Shown: positions 36,921 to 47,317 of the stretch, piece by piece
Layout: each line of letters starts with the position of its first letter
Position numbering within the stretch: the first letter of the stretch is position 1
Assembly (NCBI GenBank): GCA_036936605.1
Contig: JAUPFV010000005.1
Coordinates: 6,594,345-6,658,344, forward strand
Reading direction: 5' to 3'
Source of the DNA: Limnanthes douglasii subsp. nivea
Taxonomy: Eukaryota; Streptophyta; Magnoliopsida; Brassicales; Limnanthaceae
Length of the DNA stretch: 64,000 nucleotides
Position numbers and translations under genes: made by a program
Notes under the pieces: generated by a model
What the model was told of the DNA's origin: nothing
The model's database searches: none
What the model saw: only the letters and a program-made list of their open reading frames with translations

Positions 36921-37337
36921 TGATGAGTCCGAATTCAGAATACTCCCCGGAAGGGTAGATCAGTGTAATTCTCTCCGAAAACCGGACAGAACTTTTGGAC
37001 CGGACAGATCACTTCGAACCAATGTAAGCCTAAGGCTGTTCGAACTATGAGAAAAGTACTAAAAAACCTAAACACTTCCTGACTAAGCTACCTGTCCTCT
37101 TGCTTAGAACTCATGGGTCTTTAAACATGACCCGAAAGCCCATAAGGGCCCAAACATCACACTATAAATACTCAACCACCAGCATTAACTTCTGGTAATG
37201 AAAATTAACTGCTACCAAGCTGCTTAATTATCTCTCCACCTTGAAACACCCATACACCACCTTGAAACACCCTTACACCACCTTTAAACTCTACTTAAAA
37301 TTACTAGCCTACCCTCAGGCTATTTTTATCCACACCA
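36921..37337 (+). repeat. 5' LTR of element A (417 bp)
   Basis: TGATGAGTCC to CCACACCA. Two ACCGGACAG motifs lie at 36981-36989 and 36999-37007 and a TATAAATA box at 37163-37170. Confidence 0.97.
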
Positions 37338-37340
37338 AAT

Positions 37341-37358
37341 TGGCGACCACAGTGGGAG
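37341..37358 (+). other. Primer binding site, element A
   Basis: TGGCGACCACAGTGGGAG begins three bases after the LTR. The initial TGG fits the CCA end of a tRNA. I did not identify which tRNA. Confidence 0.75.
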
Positions 37359-37410
37359 GCGACAGTGCCTGAATCAAGTATTCAAAACCAAGCAAAGAAA
37401 CTCTGTCCGA

Positions 37411-39759
37411 ATGAATCCAGATAATCCAGAGCTTCCACCAGCTTTGCTCAAAGTGGTGGAAGAGAACGATGAGTATACTGTCCAAGAGCGTGACAGGTTA
37501 AGGCTTGAGATAGAAGATCTGAGGGCTGAAAAGGCCAAAATGGGCGTGAAAGAAAAATCCAAGGCATCGGTTGTTCATCACACTGACAACCCTAGAGAGC
37601 CTGAGGCTTCGAAAACTCATGTGAGTACCAAAAAGACACATGCTAGTTCTAAAAAGTCTCACCGGTCCAAGCCTGTGGAGAGCTCTGACTCAAGTTCAGA
37701 ATCTTCGGGCAGCTCTTCGGACAGTGAGGGAAATGAAAAATCCTTGTCCTCTAGCAGTGATGAGGGTCGAACCAAGAAAAAGAAAAAGCAAAAGCAGGTT
37801 AATAAGTATTCGAGAAAAAGAGATCACCATGGAAGAATGAAAAGGCATATTGGAAAGGGGTCATCTCACCATCGGAGGTATACGGACAAGATGTTGATGG
37901 ATCCCTTTGCTTTCCACGATGAGCCAGGTATCTTTGCAACTCCTAATGAGGATACCGTGTTCAGTCGTGGAAGGAATTGGAGGCAGTCTCCACTGTCTTC
38001 TAAAATCCTGTCCGGAAACCTCCCTAAGAGGTTTGACAGTACTAAGATGGAGAAGTATGATGGCAGTACTGATCCGGACAATCATCTGGAGATTTTTAAG
38101 AACTTCATGATGAACTTTGATGATGATGATAAACTACTCTGTAGGGCATTCTCCCAATATTTCACGGGGAGTGCTCTGAAATGGTACAACAGCCTGCCTC
38201 AAGGTTCTATTAAAGACTTTGATACTTTTTGAGTGGCCTTTCGAAGGCAGTTTGTGGGGAGTAAGGAGCTGAAGGGCAATGGAGACACAATAATCCATTG
38301 TGCCCAGGAGCCAAATGAATCATTGAAGGAGTACATAAGTCGTTTTGTGAACACAAAGAATGGGTTGGCTGATTGCTTCGAACAGGTGGCAATAGCATCC
38401 CTAAGACAAGGTTTGAACCCGGGCAACCTGGCTGATTCGGTGACCAGAAAGAAAGCCATGACCTGGGGAGGGTTGCTAAATCAAGTTGGCAAGCAAATAA
38501 ACGTTGATGAAACAAAGAAGACCAGGGTACACAGACAGGTGAGATCCACCCCGGTGGCACCAACTCCAAATCAAAACTAGTCCGGTAATAGAGCAAGAGA
38601 AACTGGACAGGGGCATGGTAGAGGAAAAGCTCAGTCTCAGCCAGCTGCTCCTGCTCAAAGTCAACAATCCAGAAACAAAAGAGGGCCATGGGTCCAACCG
38701 GAATGGTTCGCAGAACTTAAAGAAAGCATGGCCACCATTTTTGATAAAACAAAAGATGAGGTACACTACCAGAGACCGGCAACCTTGCAGTCTCCCAGAG
38801 AGCATCGTAACAACTCCTTTTGCCAATACCACAATGATATTGGCCATACCACTGATGATTGCATAGCATTGAAACAAGAGGTACAAAATTTAATTGAAAG
38901 GGGAAAGTTAGGTGCATACGTTAAAAGAAAAGGAGGCAACAGGCCTGACAACACTCACCGGGTTGGTCCAAGTAATGCTGCCCCAGAGGGGGCCATGGTA
39001 ATAGTGGAAAGGTTTGATGTGGAATCTGAATACTTGGATCCTGATCCAACGCGAAATAAGGTGGGTGCCATAGAGGAGCATTCTAAAACAGTCTTCGGGC
39101 TCATTAAATTCTTCGAGTCACTGACGATTTTCGGAGGGGACACAATGACTGCTCCTACTGCTTCTTCAAGAAAGAGGCATGTTCATAATTTAGCCTCCCA
39201 GCTAGAAGGAGGCATGACATCCTATCAATCTCCAAACTCATTCCCATTCATAGTTTTCGATGAGGATGATTTGAGAGATATTGCTGACCCTCATGAGGAT
39301 GCTGTTGTCATAGGAGCATCTATAGGGGGCAATGAGATAAGGCGAATTCTGGTGGATACTGGAAGCTCTGCCAATATCCTTTTTCTAAACACTTACAAGA
39401 AAATGAAAAATCCAGCTGTGATTCAGAAGTCGGATAGATCAATCGTGGGCTTTACGGGCAACTCAGCCGATGTGATCGGGGAGTTTGAAGAAGAAGTGTT
39501 GTTGGGCAGGGGCCCTTTCAAGAAAATGGTTAGAATACTCTTCATTGTGGTGGATTGTCCCACTTGCTATAATGCTATTCTAGGGAGATCTTGGCTCTCT
39601 AGGATGCATGCAGTGGCTTCGACAGTCCATCAGTGTTTAAAGTATGCTGTTCAGGGACAGGTTGGGGTTGTCCGGAGCAGCCAGAAGATTGCAAGAGAAT
39701 GCTATACCACTGCCTTGGCTCCACGAACGCTGGGGGCAGTCCGTATAAATGATCAATAG
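37411..39759 (+). pseudogene. gag-protease of element A
   Basis: The start ATG (MNPDNPELPP) is conserved in all copies. The first 200 residues are charged with KKS, SSDSSSES and KKKKKQKQ runs. The retrotransposon gag domain spans about residues 214-370 (KYDGSTDPDNHLE to GKQINVDE). A zinc knuckle lies at residues 471-484 (CQYHNDIGHTTDDC), of form CX2HX4HX4C. The aspartic protease active site VDTGSS is near residue 649. The frame ends at a TAG at 39757-39759, which is shared with B and C. Private nonsense changes are TGA at 38230-38232 (from TGG) and TAG at 38578-38580 (from CAG). Otherwise the frame is continuous. Confidence 0.92.
39757..39759 (+). other. Conserved in-frame amber codon between protease and RT (element A)
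   Basis: The context is CAA TAG CAG TTT GAG. The reading frame continues unchanged on both sides into RT. Elements B (55881-55883, minus) and C (62763-62765) have TAG at the same alignment position, and D has TAT. A role in recoding is inference. Confidence 0.6.
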
Positions 39760-42700
39760 CAGTTTGAGGGTCTTCCTGGGGGTGAGGGTGAAATTGATGA
39801 CCCCAGAGAGACCCCCGGAGTATTAATTCCAATTGAAGAGGTTGAAATGCATTGCTTGGAAGAAGGAAAAAGTGTTAGGATAGGGTCCAAAATGCCACCA
39901 ATGTTGAAAGAAGAGATGCTGAAATTCTTGAAAGACCATCAGCACGTTTTTGCTTGGTGCAATGCTGATGTTACCGGAGTTCCATCAGAGGTGATTTCCC
40001 ACCACCTATCTGTCCGGAGAGATAAGGCACCAGTGGTACAAAAGAGGAGAGCTTTCTCAAAAGAAAAGGCTGATGTCATAGTGCAAGAGGTTGACAGACT
40101 CACAAAGATGGGGCACATTAAAGAATCTCAATACCCTTTGTGGACTGCCAATCCTGTCTTGGTGAAAAAGAAGAATGGCAAATGGCGTATGTGTATAGAC
40201 TTCACAGACCTCAATAGAGCTTGCCCAAAAGATTTGTATCCGGTCCCCCGGATTGATCAGTTAGTAGACTCTACTTCTGGGAACAAGCTGCTCTCCTTCA
40301 TGGATGACTTCTCCGGGTACAATCAGATCCAAGTAGATCCAAAAGATCAAGAACATACTACGTTTGTCACTGATAGGGGTCTACATTGCTACAAGGTGAT
40401 GCCCTTTGGCTTGAAAAATTCTAGGGCCACTTATCAAAGGTTAGTCAACAAGGCATTTGCTGATCAAATTGGAAGAAATATGGAGGTTTACATTGACGAT
40501 ATGATGGTGAAAAGCGTGGATGAGCAGTTGCACTTGTCCGACCTCCAAGAAACTTTTGCCAACTTGGCCAAAGTAAATTTAAAACTAAACCCTGAAAAGT
40601 GTGTGTTCGGAGTGCAGTCCGGGAAATTCTTAGGGTATATCATAAGTGAGCATGGAATACAGCCCGACCCGGATCAACTCAATGCCTTATTCCAGATGGA
40701 GCCTCCTCGAAACATTAAAGAAGTGCAGCGATTGACAGGGAGATTGGCTGCCTTGAACAGATTCATCTCCAGGTCTTCGGACAAGTGCACTCCTTTCTTT
40801 CAAACCTTGAAGGGTGCAAAGGGGTTTGAATGGACACCGCAGTGTGATGAAGCGTTCAATGAAATCAAGAAACATCTTTCCTCTCCCAAAACTTTGTTCA
40901 AACCAGTTGATGGGGAGACCCTCTTTGTGTACCTGGCTGTTTCAAGTTGTGCCATCAGTGCTGTGCTAGTAAGAGAGGTTGATGGGTATCCTCACCCAGT
41001 GTACTACATCAGCAAAAGCTTGATTGATGCTGAGAGACGTTACTTGAAACTTGAAATACTGGCATTGACTTTGGTGATAGCTGCAAGAAAAATGAGGCCC
41101 TACTTCCAGGCTCATCCAATCGTCGTCCGGACATCTTTCCCTTTAAAGAATGTCCTTCAAAAAGCAGACATTTCAAGCAGAATGACAAAGTGGTCAGTAG
41201 AGTTGGGGGACTTGACATAGACTTTGCTCCCCGGACAGCAGTAAAAGCCCAAGCGGTGGCTGATTTTCTGGTTGAATTCCATTCTGATAGGGATTCAAAG
41301 CAACCTACTGATTCAAAAGACAAGAAAGTGTGGATTGTCCGAACAGACGGAGGATCTTGTATCATGGGATCTGGGGCAGGGATATGTCTCACTTCCCCCT
41401 ACGGGGACAACATGTACCAAGCTATTTGTTTTGCTTTCAGGGCATCTAATAATGAGTCCGAGTACGAAGCAGCCATAGCTGGGTTAAAGTTGGCCTATAT
41501 CTGTGGAGCTAAAAGGGTCAAACTACTAAGTGACTCCCAGTTGCTTATCCACCATGCTTTGGGCATATCAGAGGCTAGAAATGAGCAATTGGTCAAATAT
41601 TTACTCCTCCTCAAAAATGAAGCGTTAAAGTTTAAGGCTGTTGTCTATGAGCACATCCCCCGGGCAGAAAATGAGCTAGCAGATTCATTGGCAACAATAG
41701 CATATACGGAGTCCTACCCATGGATCCATGTGCTTGAGAGCCCTTCTATTGAACTTGGTAAGGGTGGAAAAGAGAAAGTCTTTGAAATACAAGTGAGTCG
41801 GCCTCAAGACTGGAGGTCTCCTCTTATGCAGTATCTGGTATTGTGCCCTTAGATAAATCACAGGCCAGAATGTTGAAACATAGGGCTCGTGGTTTCATTA
41901 TGTTAAGAGAAGTCTTGTACAAAAAGTCCTATAGCAAACCTCTCCTACGTTGTTTAGGGGATCATGAGTCACAAATGGTTCTCTCCGAATTGCATGATGG
42001 TGAGGGATCAGCCCATTGTGGATTTAGAGCTTTGACAAGAAGAGTGTTACTCTCCGGATATTATTGGCCATCAATCATGAAAGATGCTAAGGAGCTGGTG
42101 AGAAGGTGTGACCCATGCCAGAGGTACAACAATGAAATTCATGTACCAGCCATTCCTTTGGAATCAATCTCTGAGCCCATCCCTTTTGCTCGATGGGGAT
42201 TGGACTTGGTTGGACCTCTCCCTGTGGCTTCCGGAGGGCGTAAAACCATAATTGTGGCCATCGACTACTTTTCAAAGTGGGTAGAAGCAGCTCCCATGGC
42301 AGGGAAAACCTCGAAAGCTGTCATAAAATTCATTCTGTCCAACATATGTTGCAGATTTGGTGTCCCCCAGAAGATAACAACAGACAATGGGCCACAGTTT
42401 GACAACAGAGAAATGGAAAGCTTCTGTGCCTCAAGGGGTATTCAGCACTGCTTTTCTTCACCTTTCCACCCTCAAGCCAATGGGCAAGTTGAAGTAGCCA
42501 ATAGAACAATACTGTCCGGTTTAAAGAAGAATTTGGAAGGGGCTGCTGGGAAGTGGCCTAGTTATCTACAAGAAGTCTTATGGGCCTACCGGACAACACC
42601 TGGGGCTGCAACACAAGAATCCCCCTTTGCCTTGGTCTATGGAATGGATGCAGTAGCCCCCATAGAGAAGACACTCCCTTCCTTTCGTGTTCATAACTTC

Positions 42701-43039
42701 TCCGGACATACTAATGAGATGGCAATTAGAAATTAGCTCGATTTGATCGAAGAAAGACGGGTTAAAGCTCGTCTTAGAATTGCACACTATCAGGGCTTGA
42801 TGAGAAGCAGGTTTGCTTCTAAAGTTAAAAGGAGAGATTTTCAACCAGGAGATAAAGTATTAAAGAAAGTTTTCTTGCATACTAAGGAAAAGCTCTTCGG
42901 AAAGCTGGCCCCAACCTGGGAGGGTCCGTATACTGTGGTTGAAAGAATCAAGCCTGGGACTTATTGGTTGGAAGATAAAGATGGCAGGGTTTTAACTCAC
43001 CCTTGGAATATTGAACACCTTCGAATGTACTTGGAATAA
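39760..43039 (+). pseudogene. pol of element A: RT, RNase H, second RNase H, integrase
   Basis: Reverse transcriptase has FMDDFSGYNQI (near 40300) and YIDDMMVKS (40489-40515). A Ty3-type RNase H follows to about 41130, then a second RNase H (RTDGGSC near 41340, ESEYEAAIAGL, SDSQLL, ENELADSLATIA), the dual arrangement typical of the Tat lineage. Integrase has its HHCC finger at about 41985-42125 and DDE residues in LDLVGPL, TTDNGPQF and NGQVEVANR, then a C-terminal domain ending HLRMYLE. Against B there is a 1-bp loss near 41215, a 7-bp loss near 41838 and CAG to TAG at 42734-42736. The protein is therefore broken at three places. Confidence 0.93.
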
Positions 43040-43500
43040 CATTTGTGTAAATATTTACTTGTTTAAACATCCATGTAAATATTTGGGGGCATACCTTCCC
43101 CTCTTCGGTGGCACGGAGAGCTTTCAATAAAACTTGGTGCCTTCTTCAAAATTCTCTAAGTATTTTCAAAATTTTATCTCTTATCATACTACCCGGACTA
43201 AATGATCTAAGGGCTATTTAAATTCTAGCCGGAGAGTCTTAATACTCTCACAATACAATAAAACTACTTAAACTCCAGTTATTTAAACAAATAATGAAAG
43301 AAGAGGATGGTCGAGCAAAATAAAACATTCATTCATTCAACAACTTAAAATTGCCTTGGCCTTCCAAGGACTTTTTGAACAAGTTTGGGCACAATACAAA
43401 AAAAACCTGTCCGAATAATACGGACACCATCACAAAAAGAGTGCCTTGGCCTTCCAAGGACTTTAGTTCGAATGAAAGATAAACAAAATAAATTTTTAAA
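43040..43500. other. Convergent spacer of element A with three dyads
   Basis: Pol and the antisense gene converge here. GTAAATATTTAC lies at 43047-43058. Two identical perfect dyads CCTTGGCCTTCCAAGG lie at 43354-43369 and 43444-43459. Between them TGTCCG (43408-43413) pairs with CGGACA (43421-43426) across seven bases. An AATAAA is present near 43127. Possible roles are transcript 3' ends for both strands or an RNA structure; neither is shown. Confidence 0.65.
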
Positions 43501-46421
43501 TTAAGGTTGAGCCTTTGAAGATGACTCGCCCTCGTCTGTCTTCTTGCCTTTGATATTGCTTTTCTCTTCGACTATCTTTTTTCCCTTGGGATCAATCTCT
43601 TCTTCACCTGGGCTCTCTCCGGTTTCCTCTTCATTATCAGATGAGGACTCGCCGGAATAACCCTCGTCAATCATAGTATAGTATGGAAGGTCATCATCAT
43701 CCACATAGCGCCATAAGTCCCCTAGTCTCCTCTTCGGGAATTTCTCGTGAAACAGGAGGACCATATCAGACTTCACCCTTTGAATCATTAGCTCCTCGCT
43801 TTGTATCATCTCCCTGGCATAGGCGTTGATCTTGGCCTTGATTGTGGCCTCTTGGTCCCTCACCCAAACAGCTTTCTCTTTAGCAGCCTGAGTCACTGCA
43901 TTCTCTAAAGCGTTTTTGTCAGTGGTCAGGTTGGTGATGATCTTCTCCTTGGCTGCAGTTTCTCCCTTTGAGATTGTCAGGTCCTTCTCCAGTCCGGACA
44001 GCTTAGCCCGAAGATCTTTTATGGTCTCTTCCAAAGAAGCAACTTTTGTGTTGTTCTCATCTTGATTCTTCTTTAGCTGATCATTTGACTCCTTAAGCAG
44101 ATCAACCTTAGTAGCAGCAGTCTGGAGGTCATTGGACAGCTTCTCCTTCTCAGACCTGAGGTCTTTGATGGTGTCTGCCTGACTTCGGACTTGCCTTTCC
44201 AAAGTAAGCACTGGATGTACATTGCTAAGTAGAGAATGGGCGATAATATCCTTCTCACTAGAAACCATGAAAGTCTTACCGTTAAAATTGACCGTGTTGG
44301 AGCTGCTCGGAGGGATGTAGGGCCCTGCGAACTCGTCTCTGGGCAGGCCAAGAAAATATTCACCAAGTCCACCCAGACCGGTGATGTCCATTTCATCCAA
44401 GTTAAGCTCTCCCCCCTCAACTTCATCTGTATGGAATTCCTTTGGAATCTCTTCTTGAAAGTCCCTTGGGATCTCTTCGGCCAATGTTTGGTCAGTAGGG
44501 AAAGAGGGCTCCGGGTCCCGGAGAGCAATCTCATCTCCTTGGGAAGTCTTTTTCTTCTTAGCTTCCCTGTCAGCACCTCCACTTGCTTGCTTGCGAGTCC
44601 TCTTTGAAGCTCTTGAGGGTTTTGGGAGATTCACTTCCTGCTTTTCGCTCTCCTGCTCCACAACTTGTAAAAAGGCTGCATCAATTTGAACCTGGGCCAG
44701 TCCCTCTGTGTCTGTTGGGGCCTCCTTCTCAGTATCACCTTCCGCCTTCTTGCCTTTCTTCTTTTTGCCTTTCATTTTGCTTGGGGCTTTGGCCCGAGCA
44801 GGCAGGTAGAGTGTCCCATCTAGCTCATGGGACCTTCTCAGCACAATTTCTTTATCAGGCTGGGCGGCAAGCTCTTCCCAGGTTAGGTCTCTCCGACCTG
44901 TTGTGTTCCACAGATGGGACCTTGCTAGGTTTCCAGTAGTGAAGGCCTTGTGAAAACGGTTCTCCCAGTTCTCTGCAGCCCATGCGTTGATTTTGCCACA
45001 GGTAGTCTGTCCGGCCTTCAGGTAGTCCCCGAACTCCTTTGGCAACTCTATTAAAACAAAAGAGAAATTGGTTAGTACAAAGAAGAAAGGAGAGATTCGA
45101 ACAGAAATTTAAAATAAAAACTTACGGTCACTCCTCCATCTACTCCTGAGGAGGCTTGGATTCTCTCTGGTCTTGATTTTCTTGCCGTTTTCCCACGAGC
45201 CACTGACAAACAAGAATTGGCTCCTCCATTTGCTCTCCGACTCCAGGAGATCGTCAACAGCTTTGAGATCGTTCCCCATGTTGAAATGGTAGAAGGGGAA
45301 CTGATGATGCTTGCACAGGTTGGCCACTGCAGCGAACTCTTCCATAGGAAGAGGGATCCCTGATAGCATGGATGCCATTATGCATGACATCAAGGTGAAC
45401 CAACCATTGGGGCTTAACTGTGATGGGCAGAGTTTAACCAAGTGAAAGTAGCGCACTATCTCCGGGTCCAGTGGGAACCTGAGTCCCCAGTTGAATAGCA
45501 CCTTATCTTTACGTTCTCAGGGATCCCCCACTTTGTGCGCAATCTACCCAGATCTGAAGTGTGGATGAACGCATACTTGGTCTTCAGCAAGGCCAAAAGA
45601 TACTTGAACTCAACTTTATGAAAGCATGGCCCCACTCTCCCTTCAAGGCTCTCCGGCAGGTCCGGACGCCTCAGATATAAGTTCTCTTTGACCTTCTTGG
45701 CAACAGCAATAGCAGTATCAGCCTTTCCGGAGGACTCGGACTCAAAACGGACCTCCTCAGTGGAGTCCTCCATCCTCTCCTCCATAATCGTTGGGGGAGC
45801 TTCTGTAGAAGTGGTCCGGGGAGGATTGAAGCTTGGCATAGCTGACCCTCCGGACTGTTGACTGCCCGTGTTTACTCGACTTCTCACCTCAATTTGAGTT
45901 TCTGAGGCAGAAGATTCTTTGGGGGGTAGTGGGCTGCTGGTCTCTAGTCCTGACGGCCTCTCCCGGGGAGCTCTAATAGTTGCCCCAGACTCAGACTCAC
46001 TGTTTTTTGCCCCCGATTTCGAGGGAGTGTTTTTAGAGGATATCCCTTTGACCAACCGGCTTGGCCTTTTGATGACTAGCTTATCCGGGGAGTGGTCAGA
46101 GTCAGACCCCATGGCAATAAAAGACGATTTTTTCCTAACACTGGTAGCAGTAACTCCTGGTTCAACAGCTGGGATTGACTCCTGAACTGAGGAGCCAGAA
46201 ACTATGGGAGAAAGGGTGGATTGAAAGAGCTTTTTAGGCTTAGTACCTTTGGAAGAAGATGAACCTCTATCAGATTCTGCGATTGAAGAGGCTGGTTTCT
46301 CAACAGGCGACAATGGTAGCCCTGCTGCAAGTCTTTTTTCCTTCTCGACCCTTTGTGCTTTCTCCAACTCCGAGAGGTTAAGCCAGCCGCCTTTGATCAG
46401 TGTTGTTCTTGCTGTAAACAT
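43501..46421 (-). pseudogene. Antisense gene of element A (nearly intact, one 61-bp deletion)
   Basis: The gene reads from ATG 46421 (MFTARTTLIKGGWLNL) to TAA 43503-43501 (SSSKAQP). Exon 1 encodes a Ser/Thr/Lys/Pro-rich region of about 260 residues and a PF04195-like domain (LFNWGLRFPLDPEIVRYF, QLSPNGWFTLM). After the intron, exon 2 encodes a stretch with WNTTGRRDLTWEEL, a basic KMKGKKKKGKK segment (possible nuclear signal), a Glu/Asp-rich linker, a coiled coil of about 180 residues (about 43720-44230) and an acidic tail. Relative to D about 61 bp are missing near 45500, shifting the frame. All the rest is open. Antisense ORFs at this place are known in Tat elements, but the role of the product is not known. 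Confidence 0.9.
45048..45125 (-). other. Intron of antisense gene, element A
   Basis: The donor is AGTGACC/GTAAGTTTT and the acceptor TTTTAATAG/AGTTGCC on the minus strand, 78 nt. The junction codon C+AG joins the two open frames exactly (SD-Q-LPKEF). The other nearby AG would not keep the frame. Confidence 0.85.
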
Positions 46422-46514
46422 AAACAGCCAAGGAAGTTTCGAATTCTAGAGAGATAAAGCTCTGGGTGAAATTGCAGAGTGAAATTTGAAAGAGATAATG
46501 AGACAGTGAAAAGT

Positions 46515-46705
46515 GAATGAGAATTTATAGTAAATATGAAAAGAAGGAGTTGATTCCTAGAAGAATCCGAAAAGTCGGGCAATGATTAAAAGACAACGCT
46601 GATGTCATTAATGGCAATTAAAGAGGTAACTTGTTCGAGAAGGTGGTGCGAAATTCAAGGTGAAAAAACGGCTGGAGTGACCTATCAGAGAGTGACACGT
46701 GTCCC
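46515..46705 (-). promoter_or_regulatory. Candidate promoter of antisense gene, element A
   Basis: G-box CACGTG lies at 46696-46701 (in GACACGTGTC), TGATGTCA at 46600-46607 and CTATAAATTC (minus strand) at 46521-46530, about 105 bp upstream of the ATG. Spacings match D, E and B within a few bases. Confidence 0.55.
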
Positions 46706-46845
46706 ATTAACTCTGGCAAAAACCGTTTGGGATTCGTAACGTTCGATCTGTCCGGGTATACCCACAACTCTCTCCGGATTGAAAACCACTTCCTATAATC
46801 GGACTGTTTTTCAGTTCTTTGACAAGGACACTTGTTCAAACATCT

Positions 46846-46855
46846 AAAAAAGGGG
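46846..46855 (+). other. Polypurine tract, element A
   Basis: AAAAAAGGGG followed by CTCC and the LTR start. Confidence 0.85.
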
Positions 46856-46859
46856 CTCC

Positions 46860-47317
46860 TGATGAGTCCGAATTCAGAATACTCCCCGGAAGGGCAGATC
46901 AGTGTAATTCTCTCCGAAAACCGGACAGAACTTTTGGACCGGACAGATCACTTCGAACCAATGTAAGCCTAAGGCTGTTCGAACTATGACAAAAGTACTA
47001 AAAAACCTAAACACTTCCTGACTAAGCTACCTGTCCTCTTGCTTAGAACTCATGGGTCTTTAAACATGACCCGGGTCCATTAAACTTGACCCGAAAGCCC
47101 ATAAGGGCCCAAACATCACACTATAAATACTCAACCATCAGCATTAACTTCTGGTAATGAAAATTAACTGCTACCAAGCTGCTTAATTATCTCTCCACCT
47201 TGAAACACCCATACACCACCTTGAAACACCCATACACCACCTTGAAACACCCTTACACCACCTTTAAACTCCACTTAAAATTACTAGCCTACCCTCAGGC
47301 TATTTTTATCCACACCA
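46860..47317 (+). repeat. 3' LTR of element A (458 bp)
   Basis: The repeat is longer than the 5' LTR by 20 bp (GGGTCCATTAAACTTGACCC after ATGACCC) and by one extra 21-bp unit starting TTGAAACACCCATACACC. Apart from these there are four substitutions by eye. Confidence 0.97.

Larger units (their letters stand above)
36921..47317 (+). mobile_element. Full-length Tat element A (10.4 kb), youngest datable insertion
   Basis: The element has LTRs of 417 and 458 bp that differ by four substitutions and two repeat-mediated length changes. The target duplication is AAAAC (36916-36920) and AATAC (47318-47322 within AATACG), and the empty site AATAC is seen at 26663-26667. Inside are a primer site, gag-pro, an amber codon, pol, a convergent spacer, the antisense gene and a polypurine tract. 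Gag-pol has three nonsense changes besides the shared amber codon and two frameshifts, so this copy cannot make its own complete proteins. Confidence 0.97.

Noticed and set aside
43120..43150. AATAAA after pol as the main polyadenylation signal of the element
   Set aside because: Genomic RNA must extend into the 3' LTR to replicate, so this could only serve a shorter transcript. The hexamer alone is too common in AT-rich DNA.
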